Positions 1 to 8,792 of a stretch of 64,000 nucleotides of DNA are shown one piece after another (within the stretch, counting starts at the first letter, position 1; each line of letters starts with the position of its first letter). The position numbers and the translations under genes were made by a program. The notes below the pieces were generated by a model. It was not told where the DNA came from. It ran no database searches and saw only the letters and a list, made by a program, of their open reading frames with translations. The stretch is from CAVPCZ01 sp963779225 (GTDB taxonomy: Bacteria > Bacteroidota > Ignavibacteria > UBA10030 > UBA6906): NCBI GenBank assembly GCA_963779225.1, contig CAVZWW010000002.1, positions 124,001-188,000 of the forward strand. The letters are read 5' to 3'.

Positions 1-3000
1 ATGAGTGTGTAAATAACCGGGACAAGTACGAGCGTCAGGAAGGTGGAAAACAACATTCCGCCCACAACCGCCAGACCCAGCGGGCGCCGTGATTCCGCAC
101 CCGCACCCAGCCCGATGGCAATAGGCAGTACCCCGAAGATGGTTGATAAGGATGTCATAAGAATCGGTCGCAGACGGATTGTGGCCGCTTGAATCACCGC
201 ATCCACGACGGATTGCCCGCGTTCCCTCAGCTGGTTCGAAAACTCCACGATCAGAATGGAGTTCTTGGTCACCAGACCTACGAGCATGATCAACCCGATC
301 TGCGAGTAGATATTCAAAGACTCCTTGAACAGGAACAGCGTCAGAAGCGCTCCAAAGACCGCCAGAGGAACGGCGAACAGAATGGTCAGCGGGTGGACGA
401 AACTTTCGAACTGTGCGGCAAGGACGAGATAGATGAACACGATTGCGAGAAGAAACATAAAATAGAGGCTTGAGCTTGAAGATTTGAACTCCAGTGATTG
501 CCCCGCATACTCGCGTTTCATTCCCGCCGGAAGTTTCTCCGCGGCGATACGGTCCAGATCGGCAAGCGCCTGCCCGAGGCTGACACCCGGGAGAATGTTT
601 GCGGTGATGGTGGCCGCCCGCACACGGTTATAGTGGTTCAACTCCTTCGGCGCGAGGGTCTCATTCACCCGTACAACACTGGCCAGTTGCACGAGTCTGC
701 CCCCGCCGCGGATGTAGATCTCCCTGATCGCGTCCGGCGTTGCCCGGGCGGAGGGCTTCATCTGGAGAATGACATCATATTGCTTCGTGCCGCGTTTGAA
801 ATTCGTGACAGCCCGCCCGCCGAGGAGGGTTTCCAGCGTCGATCCGATTTCCGTGACGGAGACGCCGAGACCCGATGCACGCTCCCGGTCTATGGTAAGC
901 TCGAGTTCGGGCTTGTTCAGGCGCAGATCGGAGTCCAGATTAATCAGGTACCCCAGCTTCGAGGCCTCCGCCATCATGGTCCCGAGTCCCCTGTTCAGTT
1001 CTTCATAGTTATCCGCCTGAATCACGTATTGCACCGGTCTCGAGCTGAAACCGCCCCCGAGGCTCGGAGGGTTGACCACGAACGCCAGAACGCCAGGGAT
1101 GGAAATCAGTTTCGGAAAGAGCTCCTGGACGATCTGCTGCTGGGATTTGTCCCGTTCGCCCTGCGGCTTCAGGGAGAGGAATACAAACCCGTTGGTTACC
1201 CGACCCGGACCCCCGAATCCCAATCCAATGGCTGAGAACAATCCGCGCCGTTCCGGGAGTGAGAGCAATCGGTTCTCCACCTCGCGCATGTATTTGTCTG
1301 TGTAGTCCAGTGTCGCCCCTTCGGGTGCGATCACGATGCCGAACCCGATGCCGCGGTCCTCAATGGGCACCAGCTCGCTCGGCAGCAGGCTGAAGAGCAA
1401 CACGCCGGCCGCCACGGTTGCCAGGGCGACCCCGATCATGACGAGCCGGTGCCGCAACGCGGCACGCAGGATACGGTCATAGGTGCGGTCGAGAACATTG
1501 AAGAAGGCATCGAACGATCGTGTGGCCCAGCCGGCACTGCCGCCGTGCAATGGCTTGAGTATCCGCGACGCAAGCATGGGGGTCAGCGTGAGCGCAACGA
1601 ATCCCGAGATCAGGACGGCCACTGCGAGCGTAAGGCCGAATTCGTTAAACAGCCTCCCGACCGATCCCGACAGGAATGCCAGGGGAACGAACACGGCAAC
1701 CAGGGTGATAGTTGTGGCGATCACCGCGAAGCCGATCTCTCCGCTGCCATCGAGCGCCGCCTGCCGGCGGTTCTTTCCCATTTCCATGTGCCGGTAGACG
1801 TTCTCCAGCACCACGATCGCGTCATCCACAACGAGTCCGATCGCGAGGACAAGAGCGAGCAACGTAAGAATGTTGATGGTAAATCCGGCGAAGTATGCCA
1901 CGGCAAAAGCGCCGATGATGGAAATCGGGATGGCAACGGTGGGTATGATCGTCGCCCGGAGGCTCTTCAGGAACGCCAGCACAACCAGCACCACGAGACA
2001 CATGGCAATGAGCAGCGATTCCGTCACCTCGTTAATTGAATCCTTGATGAACACGGAAGAGTCGAACGCCACATCCAGCTTCATCCCTGCCGGCAACAGA
2101 CCTGACAGCTCCTGCAACGCCTGCCGGACATTAGCGGCGACATCGACCGTGCTCGCCTTGGATTGTTTGACGATTCCCAGGCCCACGGCCGCCTTCCCGT
2201 TATACCGGGCAAGAGTCCGCTCATCTTCGGCACCCACGTTCACCTCAGCGACATCGCGCAGCCGGACAATGTCGTCGTTGGTCTGCAGAACGATGATCGC
2301 TCCAAATTCTTCGGGTGTGGTGAGATCTCCGCGCGTGCGAACAGAGAACTCCCGCTGGGCTCCCTCCACTCTCCCCGCCGGGATCTCGGCATTTTCGCTG
2401 CGAATGGCCGCTTCGACATCCTGTGCGGCCAGCCCGTGAGAGGCCATCCGCAGGGGATCAAGCCAGACACGCATGGCGTACCGGCGCTCACCGCCGATGA
2501 TCACCGAACCGACTCCGGGCAGCCGCTGAATCCGTTCCTTGAGGATGCGGTCCGCAATATCGGTGAGCTCCAGGCCGTTGTGTTCATCGCTGAACAGCGC
2601 CAGCCAGACGATCGCCTGGGCATTGGCATCCACCTTGGAGATCACGGGGTCCTCGATCTCCCGCGGCAGATTGCTGCGCGCGCGCGACACACGGTCCCGG
2701 ACGTCATTCGCCGCTTCGTCGACGTTGCGGTTCAGCTCGAACTCAATGGTGATCACCGAGCCCTGTTCACGACTCGAGGAGGTAAGCGTCTTGACCCCTT
2801 CCAATGTCGCGAATTGCTCCTCCAGCACATTGGTGATTTCCGTTTCCACAACACTCGGACTCGCACCGCGGTACAACGTGACGATGGAGATGATCGGCGG
2901 GTCAATATCCGGATACTCGCGCACCGGCAAACGCGTGAACGCAATGACGCCAAAAAGCAGGATCGTGAAGCTCATCACGCTCGCGAATACGGGACGCTTG

Positions 3001-3023
3001 ATTGATGTCGTGCTGATATTCAT
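1..3023 (-). CDS. RND efflux permease, HAE1 family (3' end cut by window)
   Basis: Inner-membrane pump of the AcrB/MexB type, the proton-driven part of a tripartite efflux system. The frame starts at ATG 3023 (MNISTTSIKRPVFASVMSF) and stays open to base 1, giving 1,007 codons; family members usually have 1,020-1,060 residues, so only a short tail is missing. The TM4 proton-relay pair is D400-D401 in GLVVDDAIVVLENVYRHME, matching AcrB D407/D408. The last visible helix region reads GGMLFSTFLTLVLVPVIYT. The start lies 5 bases after the adaptor stop, so the two genes are cotranscribed. The large periplasmic loops are present, for example around LPREIEDPVISKVDANAQ. The substrate cannot be told from sequence; the lack of charged metal-binding motifs in the helices argues for HAE1 (drugs, lipids, solvents) rather than a heavy-metal pump. 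Confidence 0.95.
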   Translation of the reverse strand, partial: MNISTTSIKRPVFASVMSFTILLFGVIAFTRLPVREYPDIDPPIISIVTLYRGASPSVVETEITNVLEEQFATLEGVKTLTSSSREQGSVITIEFELNRNVDEAANDVRDRVSRARSNLPREIEDPVISKVDANAQAIVWLALFSDEHNGLELTDIADRILKERIQRLPGVGSVIIGGERRYAMRVWLDPLRMASHGLAAQDVEAAIRSENAEIPAGRVEGAQREFSVRTRGDLTTPEEFGAIIVLQTNDDIVRLRDVAEVNVGAEDERTLARYNGKAAVGLGIVKQSKASTVDVAANVRQALQELSGLLPAGMKLDVAFDSSVFIKDSINEVTESLLIAMCLVVLVVLAFLKSLRATIIPTVAIPISIIGAFAVAYFAGFTINILTLLALVLAIGLVVDDAIVVLENVYRHMEMGKNRRQAALDGSGEIGFAVIATTITLVAVFVPLAFLSGSVGRLFNEFGLTLAVAVLISGFVALTLTPMLASRILKPLHGGSAGWATRSFDAFFNVLDRTYDRILRAALRHRLVMIGVALATVAAGVLLFSLLPSELVPIEDRGIGFGIVIAPEGATLDYTDKYMREVENRLLSLPERRGLFSAIGLGFGGPGRVTNGFVFLSLKPQGERDKSQQQIVQELFPKLISIPGVLAFVVNPPSLGGGFSSRPVQYVIQADNYEELNRGLGTMMAEASKLGYLINLDSDLRLNKPELELTIDRERASGLGVSVTEIGSTLETLLGGRAVTNFKRGTKQYDVILQMKPSARATPDAIREIYIRGGGRLVQLASVVRVNETLAPKELNHYNRVRAATITANILPGVSLGQALADLDRIAAEKLPAGMKREYAGQSLEFKSSSSSLYFMFLLAIVFIYLVLAAQFESFVHPLTILFAVPLAVFGALLTLFLFKESLNIYSQIGLIMLVGLVTKNSILIVEFSNQLRERGQSVVDAVIQAATIRLRPILMTSLSTIFGVLPIAIGLGAGAESRRPLGLAVVGGMLFSTFLTLVLVPVIYTL

Positions 3024-3028
3024 GCCGG

Positions 3029-4126
3029 CTATCCTCCCGTCCCCGCCTTGACGGGTTGTTGTCCCTGAAGTGGTACCGGCATCACTTTTGCGCCTTCGAA
3101 CAACTTCTGGTGCCCGGCACAGACCACGGTCATGCCCGGCTGGAGTCCTTCCACGACTTCCACGACTTCGCTCATGCGGGTCCCCAGAGTGAGAGGAATG
3201 CGTGACACCGTGCTGTCCGGCTTCACGACAAACACAAAGGTTTGATTCCCGCTGCCGAATACCGCTTCATTCGGAATGGTGAGTGCATTCAGGCGTTCAC
3301 TGAGAACAGCAGAGACATTGGCCGACATCCCGGGCCGGAACTTGCGTTCGGTATTTTGCACCACGGCAACCACGCGGGCACTCCGGGTGGTTTGATCGAT
3401 GACCGGTTCGATGACGACTATCCTGCCCGGCAGCGGCGCCCCGGCGAATGCCGTCGTCCACACTGCCACGTTGGCCCCCTCTTTCAACCGTGCCAGGAAG
3501 CGCTCGGGAGCTGAAAAGTTCACCCGGATAGCGTCGATGTTGGCAAGTTCCGTGATCGTCTGACCTGCGCGCAGGAATGTTCCCACGCTCACGCGCCTTG
3601 CCCCGATGATCCCGTCGAACGGGGCCAGAATCCTCGTTTTGTTATAGCGGGCTTTGGCCAGAGAAAGATTCGCTTCGGCGACTTTCAACGAGGCGGCGAC
3701 GTCATCCAGATCCTGGGGTGCACCCGCGCCCTGTTCGACGATGGTTTTCACGCGATCATACGTCGCTTTGCTCTGATCGCGCAGGGCTTCGGCCCGGGCA
3801 CGTTCTGCGGCGAGCTGGGCGTCATCAAGCTGGGCAATCAAATCGCCCTTCCGGATGTTCCCTCCCTCCCGGAAGGGGAGAGATTTGACCACTGCGTCGA
3901 TTTCTCCGACAACGGTGATCGCTTCAATCGCCTCGATCGTCCCCACCCCTTCGAACTTGTCCGTCACCGTCCCGACGGAGACCCGACTCACTTCGACCGG
4001 CATCGGCGGCATCGACCCGCCCCCGCCGCCGGCGTCCTTTCCCCCGCAACCGGAGAGTGGCTGCAGCGCCCACGTGACCATCGTGAAGAACACCGCCTTT
4101 TTCAACCATGCGGCCATCGAACTCAT
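3029..4126 (-). CDS. RND efflux periplasmic adaptor lipoprotein (MFP/HlyD family)
   Basis: Membrane-fusion protein that links the inner-membrane RND pump to the outer-membrane channel; 365 residues. The N-terminus is a lipoprotein signal with lipobox LSGC, acylated cysteine at C27, followed by a Gly/Pro-rich linker. Next come the split lipoyl/barrel-sandwich halves (about residues 60-95 and 160-200, with ILAPFDGIIGARRVSVGTFL), separated by an alpha-hairpin of Ala/Glu/Arg-rich helices, then the beta-barrel and membrane-proximal domains (GQTFVFVV, VVEGLQPGMTVV). This order is the normal MexA/AcrA layout. It lies 43 bases after the TolC-like gene and 5 bases before the permease, all on minus. 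An internal ATG at codon 4 could also be the start; both keep the signal peptide. Confidence 0.93.
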   Translation of the reverse strand: MSSMAAWLKKAVFFTMVTWALQPLSGCGGKDAGGGGGSMPPMPVEVSRVSVGTVTDKFEGVGTIEAIEAITVVGEIDAVVKSLPFREGGNIRKGDLIAQLDDAQLAAERARAEALRDQSKATYDRVKTIVEQGAGAPQDLDDVAASLKVAEANLSLAKARYNKTRILAPFDGIIGARRVSVGTFLRAGQTITELANIDAIRVNFSAPERFLARLKEGANVAVWTTAFAGAPLPGRIVVIEPVIDQTTRSARVVAVVQNTERKFRPGMSANVSAVLSERLNALTIPNEAVFGSGNQTFVFVVKPDSTVSRIPLTLGTRMSEVVEVVEGLQPGMTVVCAGHQKLFEGAKVMPVPLQGQQPVKAGTGG

Positions 4127-4169
4127 GAACGTATCCCTTTCAAAAAAAAGTCGTGTCGTGTTCCTGGCG

Positions 4170-5731
4170 TCAATATGTGCCGGGATATGTGCCGGCGGTC
4201 AACAATCGTAATGAAGCGGCCGCCTTCGCACTCCGCACCAGTGCCTGAGAGTATCGTTGTTGTGCGGCGGCAAAATCGGCACCGAGCCGGACGAGTTCGA
4301 ACGCTGTCGTGCGACCGTTCCGGAATTCGATCCAGCCGATACGTACCTGTTCCTGTGCCGCTTCCACCCCTTCTTTTGACGCCTTCAACCGGCGTTTGCC
4401 GTGAAACAATTCCAGATAACTTGCGCGCACTTCCTCTTCCAGTGTCCGGGTCTGACGGATGTATTCCTGTTCCGCCATCACCACCTCGGCATCCAACCTG
4501 TCCTGTTCACCCAATCCGCTGCGCAGGCCGATCGGGATGCTCACTTCCAGACCCACGCTCCACGAAGGGAAATCCCGCTTCACCGACTGGCTGACCGCAT
4601 CGCTCAGGTCCCCGCCGACGTTCGTGCGCAGTGTATCGCTTCCAAAGACCACATCCTGTGCGGTCCCGGAGAGACCCCGGCCTCCGAGTGAACCGACAAG
4701 GCTCACGTTTGGCAACGCTTCCCAGAAAGCTGCGCTGGACAGCGCCCGCCTTCCGTCGATATCCGCCTTCGCCGCCTGGAGTTGCAGATTGTTATGTATG
4801 GCCTGATCCACCAGCACATCCGCTTCCCCGAGGGGAAAATCACCGGGAGGGATATCAACGCTGACAAAGCGGCGAGCCCCCCCTCCGGCCGCGTTCCGAT
4901 CGTAGAAGCCAGCCGCTCGGAGAGCCGGTCGAGTTGTTCTTCGCGGTCGAGGAGGAGTATCTCCTGTTCGGCCAGAAAGGTTTTGGCATTGGCCACCTGA
5001 TTCGGACCGATAAATCCGGCCTTCGCCCGGACCTCTGTATCCTTCAGAAAAGCCTCCGCCCGGTCACGGGTGAGCATTTGCACGGCATAGTCGCGTTCGG
5101 CGGCGTAGAGATCCCAATACAGCTGTTCAACCTGGGTCTCAATGGCCAGCACCTCCTGATCGTAGCGGGCCCGCGCCGCCTCCATGTCCTTCTCGGCTTT
5201 AGTCAGTTCTTTGCGCGCCGAAACATCAAATCCCCCCAGGAGCGGCTGGCGCAGAGTGAGTGTTCCGAGTGTTGTGAACTGGGGGTTCAGAAATGCGAAT
5301 GAAGAGTTGGTGTTCAGTTTCAGCGTATTGAGCGAAGCCTGGAGTTGTGTGCCGATCGGTGTTTCCCAGCGCAAACCGGCGATGCCGATGGTCTGCTTCG
5401 TGCTCAGAACCGTCGCCCCTGCAAAGAACGATGCACTCGGTTCCTTCTGATCCCAGTAGTTCAGAGAAAAGAATGCCTCCGGATCAAACATTCCAGCTTC
5501 CCTTCTCCGGGTTCCGGTCGCGGCCATGGATGAGGCTTCCGTCATGCGTACAGATGTGGAGTTCTTCAAGGCATACTGAACGGCGGACTGCAAAGGGAGA
5601 TGCGTTCCCTCAAGTTGATCGAGGATGGAGCGGAGCGCACTGTCGGGATTTGCGGGTTGGGAATGCGCTGATGAAGGAAAGAAGAGAGCGGCGAATGCCG
5701 CTGCCAGCGGAACAATCAGGTGTATACGCAT
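4170..5731 (-). CDS. TolC-family outer-membrane efflux channel, interrupted by a frameshift
   Basis: Outer-membrane factor of the efflux operon, encoded first. The 5' part (from ATG 5731) has a signal peptide ending near SSAHSQ and the first OEP repeat. It leaves frame after STIGTRPEGG and ends in a nonsense tail at 4703. The next frame carries the rest, from about ARRFVSVDIPPGDFPLGEAD through VDQAIHNNLQLQAAKADIDG to the stop at 4170. Joined, the product is about 520 residues with two OEP repeats, the expected size. The switch falls on a run of seven C (plus strand) at 4877-4883, a typical site for an indel, either a sequencing error or real slippage. Everything else looks intact, and the adaptor and pump genes downstream are open, so a sequence error is the likelier reading. 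Confidence 0.85.
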
Positions 5732-6067
5732 GGGGCAACAAGATTATTGGAGAAATGTCTCTTGTTCCAAACCGCGTATCGAAAGGGCTACTGGCTGTAT
5801 GAAGACCTGATCGGCAACGGAAAGAACAGAGACTGCGCGTACAACGTAGGAATTTTCCCACTTACCTTCAACAGAGGACTTCCTGGAATGCCGTGTGTCG
5901 GGAACTGTTTCACCATCGCGGAGGTTTATAGATTGTACAGGCGCATCCTGGTTGCCGAGCTGTTCCGGCGGGGAGCTTCACTATAACGGCCGTAAAGCAG
6001 TGAGAAGCAAACCGGAATGACGGCCCCGGGGTTGAGAGCAGCGTATCTGGGACCGTAGAGAAGCATT
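5732..6067. other. Intergenic region upstream of efflux operon
   Basis: No convincing gene. Short open frames on both strands lack a good ribosome binding site and recognisable protein features. The efflux operon promoter should lie here on minus. A weak candidate -10 (TACAAT preceded by TG, near 5930-5940) is present but has no clear -35 partner, so it is not called. Confidence 0.5.
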
Positions 6068-6901
6068 TCACAGCAGCCGCAAATGACGCAGGATCGTCCT
6101 GGTCAGAGTGACTCTTGCCGCTACATCATCCGGCTTCCATATCTGAAGCTCGGTCGCAAAGAAGAACACTCCGTTTCCCCTTTCGATATATCCCACATAC
6201 CAGCCTACCCCCGGGATTTCTGCGTCAGACCACCCGGTTTTCGCGCTGAGCGTGCAGGTGTCGGTTTTCTCTTGCACCATGATCTTTCTGACCAGGGCCA
6301 TCGTTCGCCGCGAGAACGGAAGGTCGCTTTTAAAGAGACGGACAAGGAATTCGATTTGTTGACGCGGGGTGATCCGGATCCCACCGTCCAGCCAGAACAT
6401 GTCTATCGGTCCGCCCATCGTCCTGTTGCCGTACCCGACGGTATCCAGGAAGGCCTGCATCCGCTTTGCCCCGACACGCCGTGCCAGCTCCTGGTAGAAC
6501 CAGACCACAGAGCCACGAAAAGCTGAAGCCAGCGTATGATCGCGATTCCATTCCTCGCGCGATCGCTCAACTCCGTCCCACGGGATGACCGTCTGTTCAT
6601 CCCTGATGACCCCCGTCTCGAGCGCAGCCAGGGCGTTGAAGATCTTGAACGTGGAAGCGGGGATATACGCCGAATCCCAAAGATCCGGACGGTGTCCGAT
6701 TGATCGATTGGTCTGCATATCGTACAGCAGGAAAGTCCCGTCTACACCTTCGGCCTTGAAGAACCCGGCCAGGGTGTCAGGGTACGCGGACCCTTCTTCA
6801 GCGAATGAGTGGCCGAGGGGGTGAGCTCCTGTGCCCTGTTCACCGGCCGAAACCGTGATGACGGAGAGGAGAGGAAGAATGCATATCATTCTTGATTGCA
6901 T
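6068..6901 (-). CDS. Class D (OXA-type) beta-lactamase
   Basis: Serine beta-lactamase that hydrolyses beta-lactams in the periplasm; 277 residues from ATG 6901, normal OXA length. All class D landmarks are visible: S83-T-F-K86 (nucleophile Ser and the lysine that is carboxylated), S131-V-V133, Y157-G-N159, W170 in FWLDG (the tryptophan that stabilises carboxylated lysine), and K221-T-G223. The N-terminus MQSRMICILPLLSVITVSAG is a signal peptide, which decides the start; the open frame continues upstream to 7006 but overlaps the preceding gene. It overlaps the upstream membrane-protein gene by 16 bases, so it is the last gene of an XRE-led operon. A BlaR-like sensor protein is an alternative, but there is no N-terminal sensor region here, so an enzyme is favoured. 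Spectrum cannot be predicted. Confidence 0.93.
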   Translation of the reverse strand: MQSRMICILPLLSVITVSAGEQGTGAHPLGHSFAEEGSAYPDTLAGFFKAEGVDGTFLLYDMQTNRSIGHRPDLWDSAYIPASTFKIFNALAALETGVIRDEQTVIPWDGVERSREEWNRDHTLASAFRGSVVWFYQELARRVGAKRMQAFLDTVGYGNRTMGGPIDMFWLDGGIRITPRQQIEFLVRLFKSDLPFSRRTMALVRKIMVQEKTDTCTLSAKTGWSDAEIPGVGWYVGYIERGNGVFFFATELQIWKPDDVAARVTLTRTILRHLRLL

Positions 6902-7389
6902 ATCGAGGTCTCGTGAAGGCGATTTGTTCTTGTCTGAACGGCGTCCGGCAAGGCGAGCAGGACCTTCGTTGTTCTGCTGAATACTATCCTTCGTTTCGAC
7001 AGCCATGAGCCGATAAACGTTCCCGCGTAGGAACTGAACAGTATAGCTGTCAGACCCCAGAAAAGGAGTTCGAACTGACCGGGTTCAGCCCAGAACTTGA
7101 AGAAAAGCCAGAGAGGGATGTTGATGAGTGCTCCTCCATACCACATGCTCGCGGGGTATTTCCGTACCAGCGTCACTCCGCTGAGAAGGGAGAAGAAAGC
7201 GGCAGCCAGAACACCGGTTTCGCTTCTTCCCGATACGGAACCAAAGGCGAAAAGGACAACACCTACCAGGAGTCCCATGAGTAGTGCACCCGCCACCGAA
7301 TGAAACACTCCACCGACAATCTCCTTCTGCTTCCGCAGGAGCAGGTAGAGAACAAGTATTACCGGGATGATGACAACGCCAGTCCACAT
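6886..7389 (-). CDS. Small integral membrane protein of unknown function
   Basis: Not recognised as a named family. From ATG 7389 it has 167 residues with about five hydrophobic segments, starting with VVIIPVILVLYLLL and including SVAGALLMGLLVGVVLFAFG and IPLWLFFKFW. The C-terminus is short and basic. The start is chosen because GAAAGAGGG lies just upstream and the hydrophobic segment follows at once; the frame is open to 7431 but the extra residues look non-coding. It lies 72 bases after the DUF2178-like gene and overlaps the beta-lactamase start by 16 bases, so the two are probably translationally coupled. Its role may be tied to the envelope or to the lactamase; nothing in the sequence proves this. 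Confidence 0.75.
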   Translation of the reverse strand: MWTGVVIIPVILVLYLLLRKQKEIVGGVFHSVAGALLMGLLVGVVLFAFGSVSGRSETGVLAAAFFSLLSGVTLVRKYPASMWYGGALINIPLWLFFKFWAEPGQFELLFWGLTAILFSSYAGTFIGSWLSKRRIVFSRTTKVLLALPDAVQTRTNRLHETSICNQE

Positions 7390-7461
7390 AGAACCCTCTT
7401 TCGCCCGGCAAACGGTTGGATACCTCAGCAAGTCACCTGAGGACTACAGATTTCCTTCTAC

Positions 7462-8175
7462 TCAACCCGGCCTCGACCGGAATGCCGGTGCCGGTCTGTT
7501 GTCCGCATCTGAATCTTTCCTGTCCCCGACGATAAGGCAAAGACCCGCCGCTGCCAATGGAACTGATACGACCAGGGCAGTGGTGATCTGACCGATGGTG
7601 AAACCCTTTGCGAGGATAACATACAGAAGAACAGCTGTTATCGCAAAGATTGTTCCCCCGATCGATCTCGGGAATTTCCTCGCCAACCATCCCATCCCCA
7701 CGATTGCCAACCCCGGGACCACTCCGGCAAGGGCTCCGATGGAGAATCCATTTCCCATTTCGAAAGAGGCAAACAAAGCCATCAATGCTCCGGCCGCCAT
7801 GATGATCTTCGATCCTGAATCACGGTAGTTGCCGACAAGCACCACGTTCACGAGAGCTCTGGCCGCCAATCCGAGGACAAGAATGATCGTGAACATCTCC
7901 CAGCTCGGATCGTTCTTGATGCTCTGACTGACGGCGAGAACGATGCATGCGACAATCATGACAACGAATCCTATATTCCCCGAACGATACTGGATACTCA
8001 TTTGACGTTCATCGACGAGTTTCCTGGCGATGCCGAACGAGGCCAGAGTCGGACGCAGCAGATATGATCCGACAAGAAGGGCCAGCCATAACTGGTTCTG
8101 CGTTACGGCAAAAAGGACGATGGCCAGGACGAAAATAGATGCCGCCCCCCAGAAAATGGGATCCTTTTCACGCAT
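7462..8175 (-). CDS. Multi-pass membrane protein, DUF2178-like, paired with XRE regulator
   Basis: 237 residues from ATG 8175. The first part (DERQMSIQYRSGNIGFV, with DERQ after two membrane helices) resembles the DUF2178 type of small membrane proteins that often sit beside short XRE regulators. The second part adds about four more helices, so this version is longer than usual. The gene overlaps the XRE stop by 8 bases, and the GAGGAG at the end of the regulator gene serves as its ribosome binding site, so coupling is clear. In such pairs the membrane protein is thought to affect the regulator's activity, but this is not well established. No catalytic motif is visible. Confidence 0.75.
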   Translation of the reverse strand: MREKDPIFWGAASIFVLAIVLFAVTQNQLWLALLVGSYLLRPTLASFGIARKLVDERQMSIQYRSGNIGFVVMIVACIVLAVSQSIKNDPSWEMFTIILVLGLAARALVNVVLVGNYRDSGSKIIMAAGALMALFASFEMGNGFSIGALAGVVPGLAIVGMGWLARKFPRSIGGTIFAITAVLLYVILAKGFTIGQITTALVVSVPLAAAGLCLIVGDRKDSDADNRPAPAFRSRPG

Positions 8176-8377
8176 GGTCTTTCTCCTCAAGAATGAATAG
8201 GTCTTCAACCGTCGTCCCGAGTTTTTCCGCAAGCAGCAGGGCCAGCTTAACCGAAGGGGCATAGTCACCCCGTTCAATAGAGACTATCGTCTGGCGGGAA
8301 ACCGAGACCATATCCGCCAGTTGTTGTTGACTGATTTCGCCGTGATCGAATCGATGTCTTCGAAGTGTCGTTTTCAT
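8168..8377 (-). CDS. XRE-family helix-turn-helix regulator (Cro/CI type, short)
   Basis: 69 residues, almost all one HTH_3 domain: ISQQQLADMVSVSRQTIVSI is the helix-turn-helix, followed by ERGDYAPSVKLALLLAEKLG and a short acidic end. This is the size of the YozG-like single-domain regulators. The start ATG 8377 has GGGAGCAG upstream. It is the first gene of the operon leading to the class D beta-lactamase and probably represses its own promoter (8426-8454), which contains a TGTA...TACA inverted repeat between -35 and -10. What ligand or signal it answers to is unknown. Confidence 0.9.
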   Translation of the reverse strand: MKTTLRRHRFDHGEISQQQLADMVSVSRQTIVSIERGDYAPSVKLALLLAEKLGTTVEDLFILEEKDHA

Positions 8378-8425
8378 TTTCTGCTCCCGTCAACCTGCCT
8401 TCCTGACCTTGTCTTTCTGGGAAAG

Positions 8426-8454
8426 AATGTATATATTTATTTACATAGTGTCAA
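8426..8454 (-). promoter_or_regulatory. Sigma70-like promoter of the XRE/beta-lactamase operon
   Basis: On the minus strand TTGACA (8449-8454), a 17-base spacer and TACATT (8426-8431). The spacer and -10 contain an A/T-rich imperfect palindrome, TGTAAATAAATATATACA, a good place for an XRE dimer. The expected start near 8419 leaves a leader of about 42 bases to the ATG at 8377. Confidence 0.65.
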
Positions 8455-8561
8455 GTCTGCTTTACATTAAGACAAGAAATATATTCACACCGACCCCTCG
8501 GGCAACCTGCGTGCTATCAGAACAAGAGGCCCTGGGATTGAGCCACAGCTCAGGCCGAGGT

Positions 8562-8590
8562 TTGACTCTCCCCATCCCCCGCCGTACATT
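8562..8590 (+). promoter_or_regulatory. Promoter candidate for the S41 peptidase pseudogene
   Basis: TTGACT (8562-8567), 17-base spacer, TACATT (8585-8590). The element is nearly the same as the kinase promoter at 27538-27566: both read TTGACTCTC at the -35 side and CCGTACATTACC around the -10. The leader to the ATG at 8793 would be about 195 bases, which is long. Confidence 0.5.
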
Positions 8591-8792
8591 ACCCGCATAC
8601 TTGAGTCAAATTCCATCTTTCACCGAGCTCCACGGATACGCAAGAGTGGTGAAGAGCACTACGCTCCTGATCATCCGGCGCCTTGTCCAGGGGGCTGTTG
8701 ACGGGAGCGGGCAGGACATATACTTTCGCCCGCACTTCGTGTTTGTCCGACACCTGCAAGACTCACTCGTGCCAGATGAGGGGAGAAGGAAA

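Larger units (their letters stand above)
8378..8792. other. Divergent intergenic region between XRE operon and S41 pseudogene
   Basis: Holds the minus-strand promoter at 8426-8454 and a plus-strand promoter at 8562-8590. The open frame that runs through it on plus is the upstream extension of the S41 gene and has no good start or coding character before 8793. I see no RNA gene or repeat. Confidence 0.55.

Noticed and set aside
5720..5986. 88-codon plus frame between efflux and lactamase operons
   Set aside because: No ribosome binding site, overlaps the start of the TolC-like gene on the other strand.
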